From: a virus
Strand: one strand, 5' to 3'
Length of the DNA stretch: 31,034 bases
Virus record (IMG/VR): IMGVR_UViG_3300010885_027722
Span: 1-31,034 of that record
In this document: piece after piece, positions 1-8,191 of the stretch
How the letters are laid out: the number at the start of each line of letters is the position of its first letter
How positions within the stretch are numbered: the stretch's first letter is position 1
Notes under the pieces: model-generated
The model's input: only the letters and a program-made list of their open reading frames with translations
Database searches by the model: none
What the model was told of the DNA's origin: nothing
Program-made: the position numbers and the translations under genes

Positions 1-617
1 ATGCCCTGCAACATCTCAAAGTGTTCTTCAATCATGAATGGCTCGCCGCCAGTGAATTCAATATAGCGAATATCCTCTAGGCATTGATCAATTTGATTCC
101 AGAATTGTGTGTTCTCTCTAGGCCAACGCCCGGCCTTTAACATCTGATAAGGAAAACTAGTCTTACTATGCGCATCCACTGAGTTTGCAATTTCTTCCAC
201 AGCAAAACTACTGCTAGACCAAGATCCACATATACGACATTTCAAATTACATATATTACCTAGTTTGAGATCCAAGAACATGAGTGGTTTAGCATCTTGA
301 GTCCAAGTACTACTTATTCCCATGTGCTTGAGTCTATCCAACGTGTGCATACGTTTGCTAGTACGCCCGGCATCTTCCTCATTCCAACACTTACGGCAAG
401 TGGCAGGTCGATTGCCTGCTAAGAATGCTTGTCGCAATTGATACATGTATTCACTATTTTGAATATCTCGGAAATTAGCAGACTTCAAATTAAATTTAAC
501 ACTATTGCTGTCAACAATTTCATCATCGGCCAAACAGCAAGGACGTACAGTACCAATAGGACTGGCTTCCAGGCTGACCCAGGGCAACACACAGAATTTG
601 TCGTGTGGTAAATTCAT
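1..617 (-). CDS. Radical SAM protein with N-terminal twitch-like Cys region (partial, 3' end beyond window)
   Basis: This is the fourth radical SAM gene of the cassette and the last in the window; 205 codons are visible before the left edge. The radical SAM cluster motif CxxxCxxC is at C123, C127 and C130 (CNLKCRIC), and the SAM-contacting GGEP motif is at residues 190-193. Before the core lies a cysteine-rich region with C9 (FCVLPW), C27-C28 (PCC) and C74/C77 (CRKCW), which could bind an auxiliary Fe-S cluster. This fits the architecture of twitch-domain radical SAM proteins, with the twitch part placed N-terminally. Its ATG (615-617) overlaps the TGA of the preceding gene as ATGA, implying translational coupling. 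It is closest in layout to the neighbour at 614-1876 (FC..PW and PCC type). The substrate is unknown. The family call is firm; the role is not. Confidence 0.85.
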   Translation of the reverse strand, partial: MNLPHDKFCVLPWVSLEASPIGTVRPCCLADDEIVDSNSVKFNLKSANFRDIQNSEYMYQLRQAFLAGNRPATCRKCWNEEDAGRTSKRMHTLDRLKHMGISSTWTQDAKPLMFLDLKLGNICNLKCRICGSWSSSSFAVEEIANSVDAHSKTSFPYQMLKAGRWPRENTQFWNQIDQCLEDIRYIEFTGGEPFMIEEHFEMLQG

Positions 618-1876
618 TTCAACGCCCGTAATTCTGGCAACACATCTAGTATTTTTTCATTTCTTATTGAATCTAATTCATAAGTCTTGCGCCAAAACGT
701 ATCTATTAACTGTGTGTTATCTGTTGCATTCATAAAGGTAATGGCGCTTCGAAATCCTTGTGTGGCACGTTGTAAAGGATCACGGTCACTCATCCAATCT
801 AGATGTTTCAAGTACTTGGCTTCTAGGCGTTGTTTGTATTCAGCAGGTGCAATGTCTATTCTATAGTGTGCGGGATCTTGTAGTATATTCACATTCAAGT
901 CCTGTGCGCGAATAAGTCCGGCCGCAACCCATTCCTTGTGAAAGTCCGGCAAGTGCCAGGCATTCATTATGCTCAGTGTGGGACTTATGTAGAAATCTAC
1001 ATCAGGGCATGTTGCAATCATTCGATGACGGTTTTGCACAACATCGTACCATCGGGTGCCTTTACGTATGTATTCCCCAGCCGTACCCATACCATCTAAA
1101 CTGGCGCCTACTGCCACTGAGTCGAACTGTGACCAGTATTCAAATACTGAACGGCCTTTTAAGTCTGTGTGCGTGAAGTTGGTGTTGTATATTAGTCGTA
1201 CATCAAAGCGTTTTCTCTTTACTAGTTCTTCTAGGATATTATAGTGTTCTTCCATCAACAGCGGCTCACCGCCAGCAAAGTAGATTTGTTCTACATAGTC
1301 CAAATGGGGTTCTAGTTGTGACCACATGTCTGTTTCTGTGCGCCCAGCATAGTTAAGAACTGTGTTGCGATCTTTCCAGTCGCCGCCTGCTAGTTTTGCT
1401 TGGTCTTGATACCATTGGCTTGAAAAGATATGTCCGCAACTTCTGCATTTTAAGTTACACAGGTTTGAAAAACGAATATCCCAATAAGTCATTTCGAATG
1501 GATTGTCATCCAGTTTCTTTATGTGATGCCCGTGATGCTTGTTAGCACTCTTGCGTCCCGAAAAGAATCCAGATTGTTCCTGTTCGTAACAACGGCCGCA
1601 AGTAGGACTAGGCGTTTCGGTCAGCATGTCTGAACGTAGTTTTGTCATAGCATTGTTTTGCCATATTTCTTCAAGTGTGTTTGTACGACAATTGCCCACT
1701 TGCCCCACGCCCATTTCAGCATGACAGCAAGGATATGCTTCTCCAGTGGGATATGCGTGTAAATGTATCCAAGGATAGATACAAAACGTTTTTGAATCTG
1801 TTAACAAAAACTGTTCACGTTCTGTGAGTTCTGTGGCACGTACCAGGTCAGTGGAATTATACTTGTATTGCGTCAT
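614..1876 (-). CDS. Radical SAM protein with N-terminal twitch-like Cys region (FC..PW/PCC type)
   Basis: A 420-residue radical SAM enzyme. Visible motifs are C32 (FCIYPW), C50-C51 (PCC) and C93/C96 (CGRC) in the N-terminal region. The core CxxxCxxC is C140/C144/C147 (CNLKCRSC), and GGEP is at 202-205. The C-terminus (ILDVLPELR) resembles the ends of the two upstream radical SAM proteins (TFPEL, TFPEM). I chose the ATG at 1876, which overlaps the upstream gene by 20 bases. An in-frame ATG at 1960 would add 28 residues and a 104-base overlap, and the added residues look like out-of-frame translation of the upstream gene. Chemistry by family is reductive cleavage of SAM to a 5'-deoxyadenosyl radical. 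The substrate (peptide, sugar or other) cannot be told. Confidence 0.88.
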   Translation of the reverse strand: MTQYKYNSTDLVRATELTEREQFLLTDSKTFCIYPWIHLHAYPTGEAYPCCHAEMGVGQVGNCRTNTLEEIWQNNAMTKLRSDMLTETPSPTCGRCYEQEQSGFFSGRKSANKHHGHHIKKLDDNPFEMTYWDIRFSNLCNLKCRSCGHIFSSQWYQDQAKLAGGDWKDRNTVLNYAGRTETDMWSQLEPHLDYVEQIYFAGGEPLLMEEHYNILEELVKRKRFDVRLIYNTNFTHTDLKGRSVFEYWSQFDSVAVGASLDGMGTAGEYIRKGTRWYDVVQNRHRMIATCPDVDFYISPTLSIMNAWHLPDFHKEWVAAGLIRAQDLNVNILQDPAHYRIDIAPAEYKQRLEAKYLKHLDWMSDRDPLQRATQGFRSAITFMNATDNTQLIDTFWRKTYELDSIRNEKILDVLPELRALK

Positions 1877-3194
1877 ACCATTCTTGTAATTCAGGAAATG
1901 TGGCTCGAAAATCTTTGCCACGACGTTGATCATACTGCGTGTAGAACTGTCGGAAATCATTCAGCAACTTAGGCCGATCAAACGCTTCCGAGTGTGGAGT
2001 CTTTACTACATCCAAATAATCTATTAGACGCTGTGTGTGATTGACCTCGTGCTCGTGAATGAATTTGCTGTCGACCCAGTGTTCTAACCATGTGACTAGA
2101 CGTTGTCTATATACTATGCGCTGGGCTTCTGGTAGGACCAGAGGTGATTGGAAACTAGGAAAGCGTAAAATGTTTAGTGTAAACGAAATGGCTTCTTTTC
2201 CATATTCTAATTTCCAATTCATTATGCATTCCAGCAATTGATCTAGTGTACTTAGGCATAGCGCATTAATGGTACACATAACGTGTATGCCCCGGAACTG
2301 CCCTGAGTCTAATAGTCTTTCTACGTTGTTGGCCCAGTCGTCCCAGACAAGTCCATCACGAATATACTCTGCTTGAGTAGAGATTGCCTCATTGCTTGTG
2401 TATACATCGATTGCCATGTTGGCTGTACTGGCAAGGAATCGGTCAATATCAACGTCGGTGCCCAGGTTACTATTGATAGCCAAGCGTGTGCTACTCTTGC
2501 CCTTATTACTTTTAAACCAATCAATGAGACGCCAAGTGTGGGCGGACATGAGAGGCTCCCCGCCGGTGATTCTAAGTTCCTGAAGACTATGATGTAGATC
2601 TGTTTCCCACCATGCAAAGAATGCATCAATATAGGGATTAGATTCTGCGATCTTAAACAACTGAGAACCATCATGGGTGTGGGTAAAGTGATTGCGCCCG
2701 TCACTAACAAGACTGTGATAAGGTCCGTTATGTCGAATATCATTAACCCAAGTTGTGCTAAAAGCAGGGTTGCAGTAAGAGCAAGCAAATTGACAAGTAC
2801 GATCAAAAGCAATTTCAAGTGTACGGAGATTGACGTCACCGGTGGTTGGTGTATTACGAGCCTCATGCAATGCCTCTATAGGATATATCTTTGATTTGTA
2901 CACACGGTCGCTGACAGCATCTTTGCCCATATCTTCAATTTTCCAGCAGTATTCACAACCCGCAGGACGTTCACCTGCAATCATTTTTGCACGGTCTGCT
3001 TTCTTCTGATCAGTATTGTGCAACAGCCTAGGGTTGGCCTGGACTTTATCAATGTCCACCAAATGGGCTGGAGGGTGGTGACAACTTGTGGTCATACCAG
3101 AGCCTAACCAAATTGTAGCATTGTACCACTTGGCCGCACAAAAACTGTCTGAGAGTTTATCTAAAACTTGATGTTTAAATTCTAAATCGTTCAC
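1857..3194 (-). CDS. Radical SAM protein with N-terminal twitch-like Cys region (C..KW/SCxHPP type)
   Basis: A 445-residue radical SAM protein of a second subtype. The N-terminal region has C19 (CAAKW), C38 followed by HHPP, and C80/C83 (CEYCW). The core CxxxCxxC is C134/C138/C141 (CQFACSYC) and GGEP occupies 211-214. The C-terminus carries DQRRG, then F..TFPE, then W. It is collinear with the protein at 4290-5663 (GGEP at the same residue number, the same SCxHPP, LHNT, ERP..C.YCW and SDR signatures), so the two are paralogues. The start overlaps the upstream glycosyltransferase-like gene by ATGA. The N-terminal cysteines could ligate an auxiliary Fe-S cluster. Substrate unknown. Confidence 0.87.
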   Translation of the reverse strand: MNDLEFKHQVLDKLSDSFCAAKWYNATIWLGSGMTTSCHHPPAHLVDIDKVQANPRLLHNTDQKKADRAKMIAGERPAGCEYCWKIEDMGKDAVSDRVYKSKIYPIEALHEARNTPTTGDVNLRTLEIAFDRTCQFACSYCNPAFSTTWVNDIRHNGPYHSLVSDGRNHFTHTHDGSQLFKIAESNPYIDAFFAWWETDLHHSLQELRITGGEPLMSAHTWRLIDWFKSNKGKSSTRLAINSNLGTDVDIDRFLASTANMAIDVYTSNEAISTQAEYIRDGLVWDDWANNVERLLDSGQFRGIHVMCTINALCLSTLDQLLECIMNWKLEYGKEAISFTLNILRFPSFQSPLVLPEAQRIVYRQRLVTWLEHWVDSKFIHEHEVNHTQRLIDYLDVVKTPHSEAFDRPKLLNDFRQFYTQYDQRRGKDFRATFPELQEWYDAIQV

Positions 3195-4300
3195 AAATTG
3201 CTTTGGATAAAATTGATAAAACGGTCAGGAAATTCTCGAAATATTCGGATTCCTTCTGCCGCCAAGTGTTGTTGATTATACTTAGTTACAGCCCGACTTG
3301 CAACCAGAAATTCCTCCAGATCATGGGCGCACAAGTCTTGTACCACTTGTGCTATCCTGTCTAAACGGTCTTGATTGTTGTCTATCTGATCAAACGATTC
3401 ATCAATTAGATGGCCGAACGTTTGGAATCCTGCATTATGTAAGTCGCGATAAAAGCCGCAATTGGCCACAGCCACAAAAGGATGACCCATGGTAATGGGT
3501 TTGTAGATTTTTTCACTGCGTAGGCTGTAAGGATAGTCAAACACAGTTTCTGACACCAAACTAAAATAGGTATCTATGTAAGGCTCTGCTCGAATATATA
3601 TGTCACCCCATTGGTTACCAAACAATTCGTGCTTGATGAATGCATGTTGATATTGATCTTTTTGTCCTGATTGAAATTGTTCTACTTCGTATTCAGGAGG
3701 CAGTAGTTGTATCTTGCTGGGTCTCTCAAACAACTCAGTTGAATAGGTATGATTGTATACTGGGGTAGTGTCTAGATTGGTCCATAGTGCGTGAGCCAGT
3801 AATCCAGCGTCACGCATTTTTTCTATCATGTATTTCCTATGCGGTCTTGTGCGACCATTCAAAAATAGAAACTTGTAGGGCTTGTTTAATTTGTTGTAGA
3901 TTTCATCTGCTCTAGCGCCTTGTTCTGTATTGCTTTTGTAGCACGTTGCTCTGTAGGCATAGTGATCATAAACCATGCAGTTGAGTTCAGATTCCATATT
4001 GCCACAACCTACTAACAATAGTTTTTGATCTCGAATTAAATCTAATAATCCTAACCGCTGACATTGCAGTTTCAGAGTTTGTGATCCTTCAGAAGGATTT
4101 GCCAGGACAGGTAAACAGATCCCAGCAAGTTGTTTGACTCGATCTGCGTAGCGATTTATAGTTTGTCTAGCCAGTACAACAATGTCATTGGGGTTGGGTT
4201 CATACTGCTCAAAGTCCCAAAATGTGTCGTCCACTAGATGTTGTATTTCCGTATGTATCTCACATGATGTATCACATACAAGTCTGCGATTACCTAGCAT
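3191..4300 (-). CDS. Putative GT-B-like glycosyltransferase, lying between two radical SAM genes
   Basis: A 369-residue soluble protein with no signal peptide or membrane segment seen. The C-terminal half has SEKIYKP at 262-268, then GHPFVAVANCGFYRDL, then GF.TF. This pattern (Glu-Lys pair, then a turn to a 'preferred form' loop) is typical of the nucleotide-sugar half of exostosin/fucosyltransferase-like GT-B enzymes. The middle has LFLNGRTRPHR (146-155), as expected at a domain junction. A related protein is encoded at 6504-7472 (EKIWRP...TPFIVHG...GFKTF), so the operon holds two members. The start overlaps the upstream radical SAM gene by 11 bases. It probably transfers a sugar in the same pathway; donor and acceptor are unknown. 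The family is inferred from motifs only. Confidence 0.5.
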   Translation of the reverse strand: MLGNRRLVCDTSCEIHTEIQHLVDDTFWDFEQYEPNPNDIVVLARQTINRYADRVKQLAGICLPVLANPSEGSQTLKLQCQRLGLLDLIRDQKLLLVGCGNMESELNCMVYDHYAYRATCYKSNTEQGARADEIYNKLNKPYKFLFLNGRTRPHRKYMIEKMRDAGLLAHALWTNLDTTPVYNHTYSTELFERPSKIQLLPPEYEVEQFQSGQKDQYQHAFIKHELFGNQWGDIYIRAEPYIDTYFSLVSETVFDYPYSLRSEKIYKPITMGHPFVAVANCGFYRDLHNAGFQTFGHLIDESFDQIDNNQDRLDRIAQVVQDLCAHDLEEFLVASRAVTKYNQQHLAAEGIRIFREFPDRFINFIQSNL

Positions 4301-5663
4301 GATATTTGCACTCGTCCCACCAGGATCTCATTTCAGGAAATGTCTCTAAGAAGTTGGTGCCGCGACGTTGATCATGTTCGTTAAAGAACCTATAGAAATC
4401 TGCACGGTCTTGAGAATGATCTTGTGCCTGTGCTGATCGCATCCAAGCAATGTCTCTGTCCAGTCGCGCCACTTCGTAGTCTTTGAATCCTTGATGCGGG
4501 TAGCGCGGATCTTCCATGTGTTCTAACATAAACTGTTTGACTTCTTCGAGTTTGAGTGCATAACTCGCAGGTAGTATTTGCAAACTCTGCCAGGAAGGTG
4601 TGCGCAACACAGGAGTATCAAACCATATGCGTTGATAAGTGCGATTGTGTGTTCTTCTTAGAAACAGTATCCAACCCAGCAAGGATTTCAATCCTGTTAC
4701 TGAAAGATTATTCATGGTAATGATAAACGTAAGACTGTTATAGGAGGGCACTTCAGTCAGGTATCGATTCACATTTTCAAACATTCGCATATAATCAAGA
4801 CCGTGCCGTATGTATTCTGCCTGCGCAGGCATGCCCGAGTCTACGCTTACATACTGCATGAAGTGTTCAATGCGTCCGTCACAAATATTTTTTACATAGT
4901 CAAGATACCGTTTGAACAACTCAGGTTCTACTGAAAAGTTTGACGTAACGTTCAAATGCAGTTTCTTACTGGGATTGGCCAACACATAATCAAACACCCT
5001 GTATGTGTTCTTGTCCATCAGTGGTTCACCACCGGTCATACGAAAGTGTTCTAGTTCAGGATAAAGCGTTGGCCACCAACGCCAAAATGCTTCTACATAA
5101 GGGTTTGCATCCTTCACTGGAATAGGACGGTTACGTCCGATAAAATGACTGGGATCGTTATGAACACGACTAGTCGGGTAGCCGCCCCATCGATCAACTT
5201 CAGCCTGCCAGGTGCTAGAGAATTGAGGGCTACAATAACTACAACTGAGGTTACAAGCGTGATTAAAATTAACTTCAACATAACTAGGTACAACATCTTC
5301 TGTTCCTGTGGAATTCTTTATTGTTTCAAAGTCCACAGCGGCCCAGGGCTCGCCTGAACGATAGTGTCTGTCACTGAGTTTGCCCTGATCTTCCATGTTC
5401 CAGCAATAGGAACACTCTAAGGGACGCTCTTGACGTAACATGATCTTTCGTTGTTCTTTTTTGTGTGGTGTGTTGTGTAACGCACCCGGGTTATCTTTTA
5501 ACAGTGCAGAATCTATAGCATGCAGGGGAGGATGATAACAACTATTGTTGAGTCCTGTGGGCAGGTGCAAAGAGACCTGTTTCCATTTGGCCAAACAAAG
5601 TGCTGGGCCCAGTTTGTCCTGCATTTGTTCTGCATTATGCATGAAATTTGATTTGTTTGTCAT
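4290..5663 (-). CDS. Radical SAM protein with N-terminal twitch-like Cys region (C..KW/SCxHPP type)
   Basis: The first of the four radical SAM genes to be translated, 457 residues. The N-terminal region has C23 (CLAKW), C42 then YHPP, and C84/C87 (CSYCW). The core CxxxCxxC is C137/C141/C144 (CNLSCSYC), followed by SPQFSSTW, and GGEP is at 211-214. The C-terminal signature is HDQRRG, then F..TFPEM and WWDE. It is paralogous to 1857-3194 along its whole length. The ATG at 5663 overlaps the stop of the SGNH-like gene as ATGA. Nothing in it points to a particular substrate. It might act on the same substrate as its paralogue in sequential steps, or the two could form a heteromer; both are inference. 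Confidence 0.88.
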   Translation of the reverse strand: MTNKSNFMHNAEQMQDKLGPALCLAKWKQVSLHLPTGLNNSCYHPPLHAIDSALLKDNPGALHNTPHKKEQRKIMLRQERPLECSYCWNMEDQGKLSDRHYRSGEPWAAVDFETIKNSTGTEDVVPSYVEVNFNHACNLSCSYCSPQFSSTWQAEVDRWGGYPTSRVHNDPSHFIGRNRPIPVKDANPYVEAFWRWWPTLYPELEHFRMTGGEPLMDKNTYRVFDYVLANPSKKLHLNVTSNFSVEPELFKRYLDYVKNICDGRIEHFMQYVSVDSGMPAQAEYIRHGLDYMRMFENVNRYLTEVPSYNSLTFIITMNNLSVTGLKSLLGWILFLRRTHNRTYQRIWFDTPVLRTPSWQSLQILPASYALKLEEVKQFMLEHMEDPRYPHQGFKDYEVARLDRDIAWMRSAQAQDHSQDRADFYRFFNEHDQRRGTNFLETFPEMRSWWDECKYHAR

Positions 5664-6502
5664 ATTAATTCTGAGTAGATATATTCAGCCCACATATCAT
5701 GTAACTGTTTATTGGGGTGATACCTTGGCTGTATTAAATCACACGATTCTAAAACGTTAACTCTGCTATTGGCCAATACAGATTGTTCTGCGGCCCAGTC
5801 GAGAAACGGATTTTTTGACAGCGACCATTCAATATCAAATATTGATTCAAATTTATCAAAGATATAAGGACTTATAAAATAGCATTGTTGGTCTAGATTT
5901 GTAGCCTGACCTAGCCAAGACTGCGGTAATAGATAGTCATTGGCTCCTGCAATTCCAATGGGTTCAACAAAGTTAGTGGCTAGTTTAAGCCGAAGAGTTG
6001 GTATGCGTTTAGCGTCAGCAATGATTTGGTCAACTACCAATTGATTTTGATAGGCTAAAAATTTAGTGTAATCATCTGCCGATGCAATGTTGTTTCTCAA
6101 CCAACTTGCGTAGTCTACTGTTCTATCAAACCATCCATTAAATTCTCTACCTACTTCTGTTAGTGTTACAACGCAAATGATATTGTTGTATTTTGTGTTG
6201 TTAACAGCAAAGTCAACAAATTCTGAAAACAATACGCCAATGTATTGATTGCCAGCACCCGGTACAGAAAGGTTCAACCAGTCATGGTTTAGTTTTTTTG
6301 CCAGTGTATTGCCGTAAGCCAACTCTGTTCGAGTTCCCGGATCTAGTTCGTCTCCCCATGTCCAACTATCCCCAAACGTTACCAGCAGATCTTTCTGCCC
6401 ATAGTCTGTAAAATTAAAGGGAATAGAGTTTTCTTCAAGATGAACAATTATATTTTTATTGGGCAAGGTAAAATTGGCGCCTAATACTTCTGTGGTAAAC
6501 AT
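5660..6502 (-). CDS. SGNH/GDSL-hydrolase-like protein
   Basis: A 280-residue protein with the block I signature FGDSWTWG at 43-50 (nucleophile Ser46). SVPGAGNQY at 79-87 gives block II/III-like Gly and Asn, and a C-terminal HPNKQLHDMWA places His262 as the likely catalytic base. In the SGNH family the C-terminal motif is usually DxxH; here the position three before His262 is Pro259, so the canonical Asp is missing. Family members deacetylate or transfer acyl groups on sugars, lipids or peptides. Among glycosyltransferases, a carbohydrate esterase or acyltransferase role is the most natural inference. It has no signal peptide, suggesting cytoplasmic action. One base separates it from the upstream stop at 6504. 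Confidence 0.7.
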   Translation of the reverse strand: MFTTEVLGANFTLPNKNIIVHLEENSIPFNFTDYGQKDLLVTFGDSWTWGDELDPGTRTELAYGNTLAKKLNHDWLNLSVPGAGNQYIGVLFSEFVDFAVNNTKYNNIICVVTLTEVGREFNGWFDRTVDYASWLRNNIASADDYTKFLAYQNQLVVDQIIADAKRIPTLRLKLATNFVEPIGIAGANDYLLPQSWLGQATNLDQQCYFISPYIFDKFESIFDIEWSLSKNPFLDWAAEQSVLANSRVNVLESCDLIQPRYHPNKQLHDMWAEYIYSELI

Positions 6503-6503
6503 C

Positions 6504-7472
6504 TTATGTGTTGATATTTTGAAAATTAGATTCTGTTAAACTCATCAAAAGATTATAATTGTGCTCAATTGTTGGTTGCATATCTGCGTACATAGATTCA
6601 AGTTCGCCAATTGACAATTGACTTAGACAATCTAATATTTTAGGAATTTCTGTCAATTGCCACCCTTCGGGATCTTCGCTGTATCCTTCGTCCCACCATT
6701 GGTGAAAAGTTTTAAATCCCAACTTGCGCAGTCTTGGTAAAAAGTTTTGTGGACCATGCACAATAAAAGGTGTACGCATCAACATGGGACGCCAGATTTT
6801 TTCATCAATGTAAAATGTGCTACCAGACCAATAGGTTAAGTTAACAACCTCTACAAAAAAATCAGGGTATAGTTTGGTAATGTTTAATGTTGCAGGATTT
6901 AAAATAGGATATTGATCAATCTTGTCGGATTTGATAGGGGCAGCCTTGATCAATTCAATTGCACTATCAACACACTCCCAACCATGCTGAAGAAACATTA
7001 AATCTTCAACTCCAATAAAAGGCCGATGATATGCATCTGCTGTATCACAGTGGTACGTTTGCAAAGTTTTTTCACGGTGATTTTGATAAAGATAACTGCC
7101 TAGGTACAATCTGGGCAAGTTACCGTGTCCAACAAAATGTCCAAAATGTTTTTTGATCTGTTTGTTATCACCAGGCGGTGCGTATTTTTGTGCAGTATCT
7201 AAGTAGATTGTCTGAGGATTAATTACAACATTATAAACATGATGTTTTTCTATTAGATTACAAGTGTTTATATAAATTTGATTGCCAGGATACCCAAAAC
7301 GGTCACACATGTTGTCTAATAATTCGTATAGGCCAAGACTACTAGCACAAGGTCCTTCTCCGTTGGTACTGAGATCTATTCTGGGCAATCTTGTGCTCAT
7401 GGCATGTGCCAAGTCAATTATGAGTTGATCTCGGTTCCAGATAGTACTATCGCTGTTGGCAAATACAATCAT
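6504..7472 (-). CDS. Putative GT-B-like glycosyltransferase
   Basis: A 322-residue protein related to 3191-4300 in its C-terminal half: DEKIWRP at 223-229, RTPFIVHGPQNFLPRL, then GFKTFHQWWDEG. The Glu-Lys and following Pro-Phe loop resemble the donor-binding part of exostosin/fucosyltransferase-like enzymes. The N-terminal half holds a His-rich stretch (KKHFGHFVGHGNLPRL, 107-121), with no clear catalytic residue identified. There is no membrane segment. The start overlaps the SDR gene as ATGA. It is more AT-rich than the transferase genes further upstream in the operon, as are its two neighbours. A sugar-transfer role fits the setting, but the assignment rests on a short C-terminal motif. Confidence 0.45.
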   Translation of the reverse strand: MIVFANSDSTIWNRDQLIIDLAHAMSTRLPRIDLSTNGEGPCASSLGLYELLDNMCDRFGYPGNQIYINTCNLIEKHHVYNVVINPQTIYLDTAQKYAPPGDNKQIKKHFGHFVGHGNLPRLYLGSYLYQNHREKTLQTYHCDTADAYHRPFIGVEDLMFLQHGWECVDSAIELIKAAPIKSDKIDQYPILNPATLNITKLYPDFFVEVVNLTYWSGSTFYIDEKIWRPMLMRTPFIVHGPQNFLPRLRKLGFKTFHQWWDEGYSEDPEGWQLTEIPKILDCLSQLSIGELESMYADMQPTIEHNYNLLMSLTESNFQNINT

Positions 7473-8191
7473 TTTAGATACTGTTCAATATAATCAAACG
7501 TTTGACTTGTTGTAAAATTATAGCGACCAAATGGCAATTTCTCACATGATAAATTGTAAGGTACACAAGGTGTGCTATTGACTTGAACACCAGGAAAAAA
7601 ATGATCAATTATTGTTTGATTTTCAATGGGCTCACTCACAAGATTGATGTCTTGGATATTGTTGTCAATGACGGTGTTGATGTCGTCAATTAATTTATGC
7701 AGTGGGTAATATTGTCTGACTTCTTTACTGTTGATTTTATCTAGATATAAACTGTGTTTTAAATCATACAATATATTTTTTTTAATAGTAGGATGTATTA
7801 GTGTACATAATCTTACCACATGATGATTATCAAACTGAGTTTTGACAAATTTTTCAAGTTGTCCGCGATTGTGGCCGTAAACAGATTCTGGTGCGTGTAT
7901 AACATCACCAGAACTGATCAAGATAAATCTATCAGCAGTAATTGTTTTTAGATTTTCTATTAGAAAATATACACTAGATTGGTCTTGTTCTGGGTGTGTA
8001 TTTGCTAATAATCTGTTGCCCGAAGGTGCGGCACAATAAACAGTGTCAAAATGTCGGTCTTGTATGTCATTGATATTTGAAGAATTATATTCCAAATCAA
8101 ATGTGATACTTGATTTAAGTACTCCGCCAATGAGACCAGTTGAACCAATTAAAGCCAGCACATTACCAACCTTCTTGTGCTCTAATGACAT
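7469..8191 (-). CDS. SDR-family (Rossmann) NAD(P)-dependent sugar epimerase/dehydratase-like protein
   Basis: A 240-residue Rossmann protein. GSTGLIG at 16-22 is the dinucleotide-binding GxxGxxG loop. SSG at 93-95 and YGHNRGQLEKF at 105-115 are the SDR active-site Ser and Tyr regions, and YYPLHKLIDDI near 161 resembles the later conserved segment of extended SDRs. The Lys of YxxxK is Arg109 here. Extended SDRs of this kind epimerise, dehydrate or reduce nucleotide sugars, which suits a glycosyltransferase operon. At 240 residues it is shorter than typical extended SDRs (~300 and up). The open frame continues upstream, but those residues are overlap with the previous gene. I chose the ATG at 8191. 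A GTG at 8161, one base after the upstream stop and eight bases behind AGAAGG, is a serious alternative. Confidence 0.68.
   Translation of the reverse strand: MSLEHKKVGNVLALIGSTGLIGGVLKSSITFDLEYNSSNINDIQDRHFDTVYCAAPSGNRLLANTHPEQDQSSVYFLIENLKTITADRFILISSGDVIHAPESVYGHNRGQLEKFVKTQFDNHHVVRLCTLIHPTIKKNILYDLKHSLYLDKINSKEVRQYYPLHKLIDDINTVIDNNIQDINLVSEPIENQTIIDHFFPGVQVNSTPCVPYNLSCEKLPFGRYNFTTSQTFDYIEQYLK

Noticed and set aside
1876-1960. The 28-residue N-terminal extension of the second radical SAM gene from the start
   Set aside because: It would overlap the upstream gene by 104 bases; the downstream ATG at 1876 gives the usual short overlap and all family motifs remain.
2321-2866. A 181-residue open frame on the minus strand, within a radical SAM gene
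   Set aside because: It lies wholly inside the gene at 1857-3194 in another frame, and its hydrophobic, low-complexity sequence has no motif; the overlapping frame has all radical SAM signatures.
4818-4831. Perfect 14-base palindrome TGCCTGCGCAGGCA
   Set aside because: It lies in the coding region of a radical SAM gene, encodes an ordinary MPAQAEY-type stretch, has no T tract and no second copy was noticed, so an operator or terminator is not supported.
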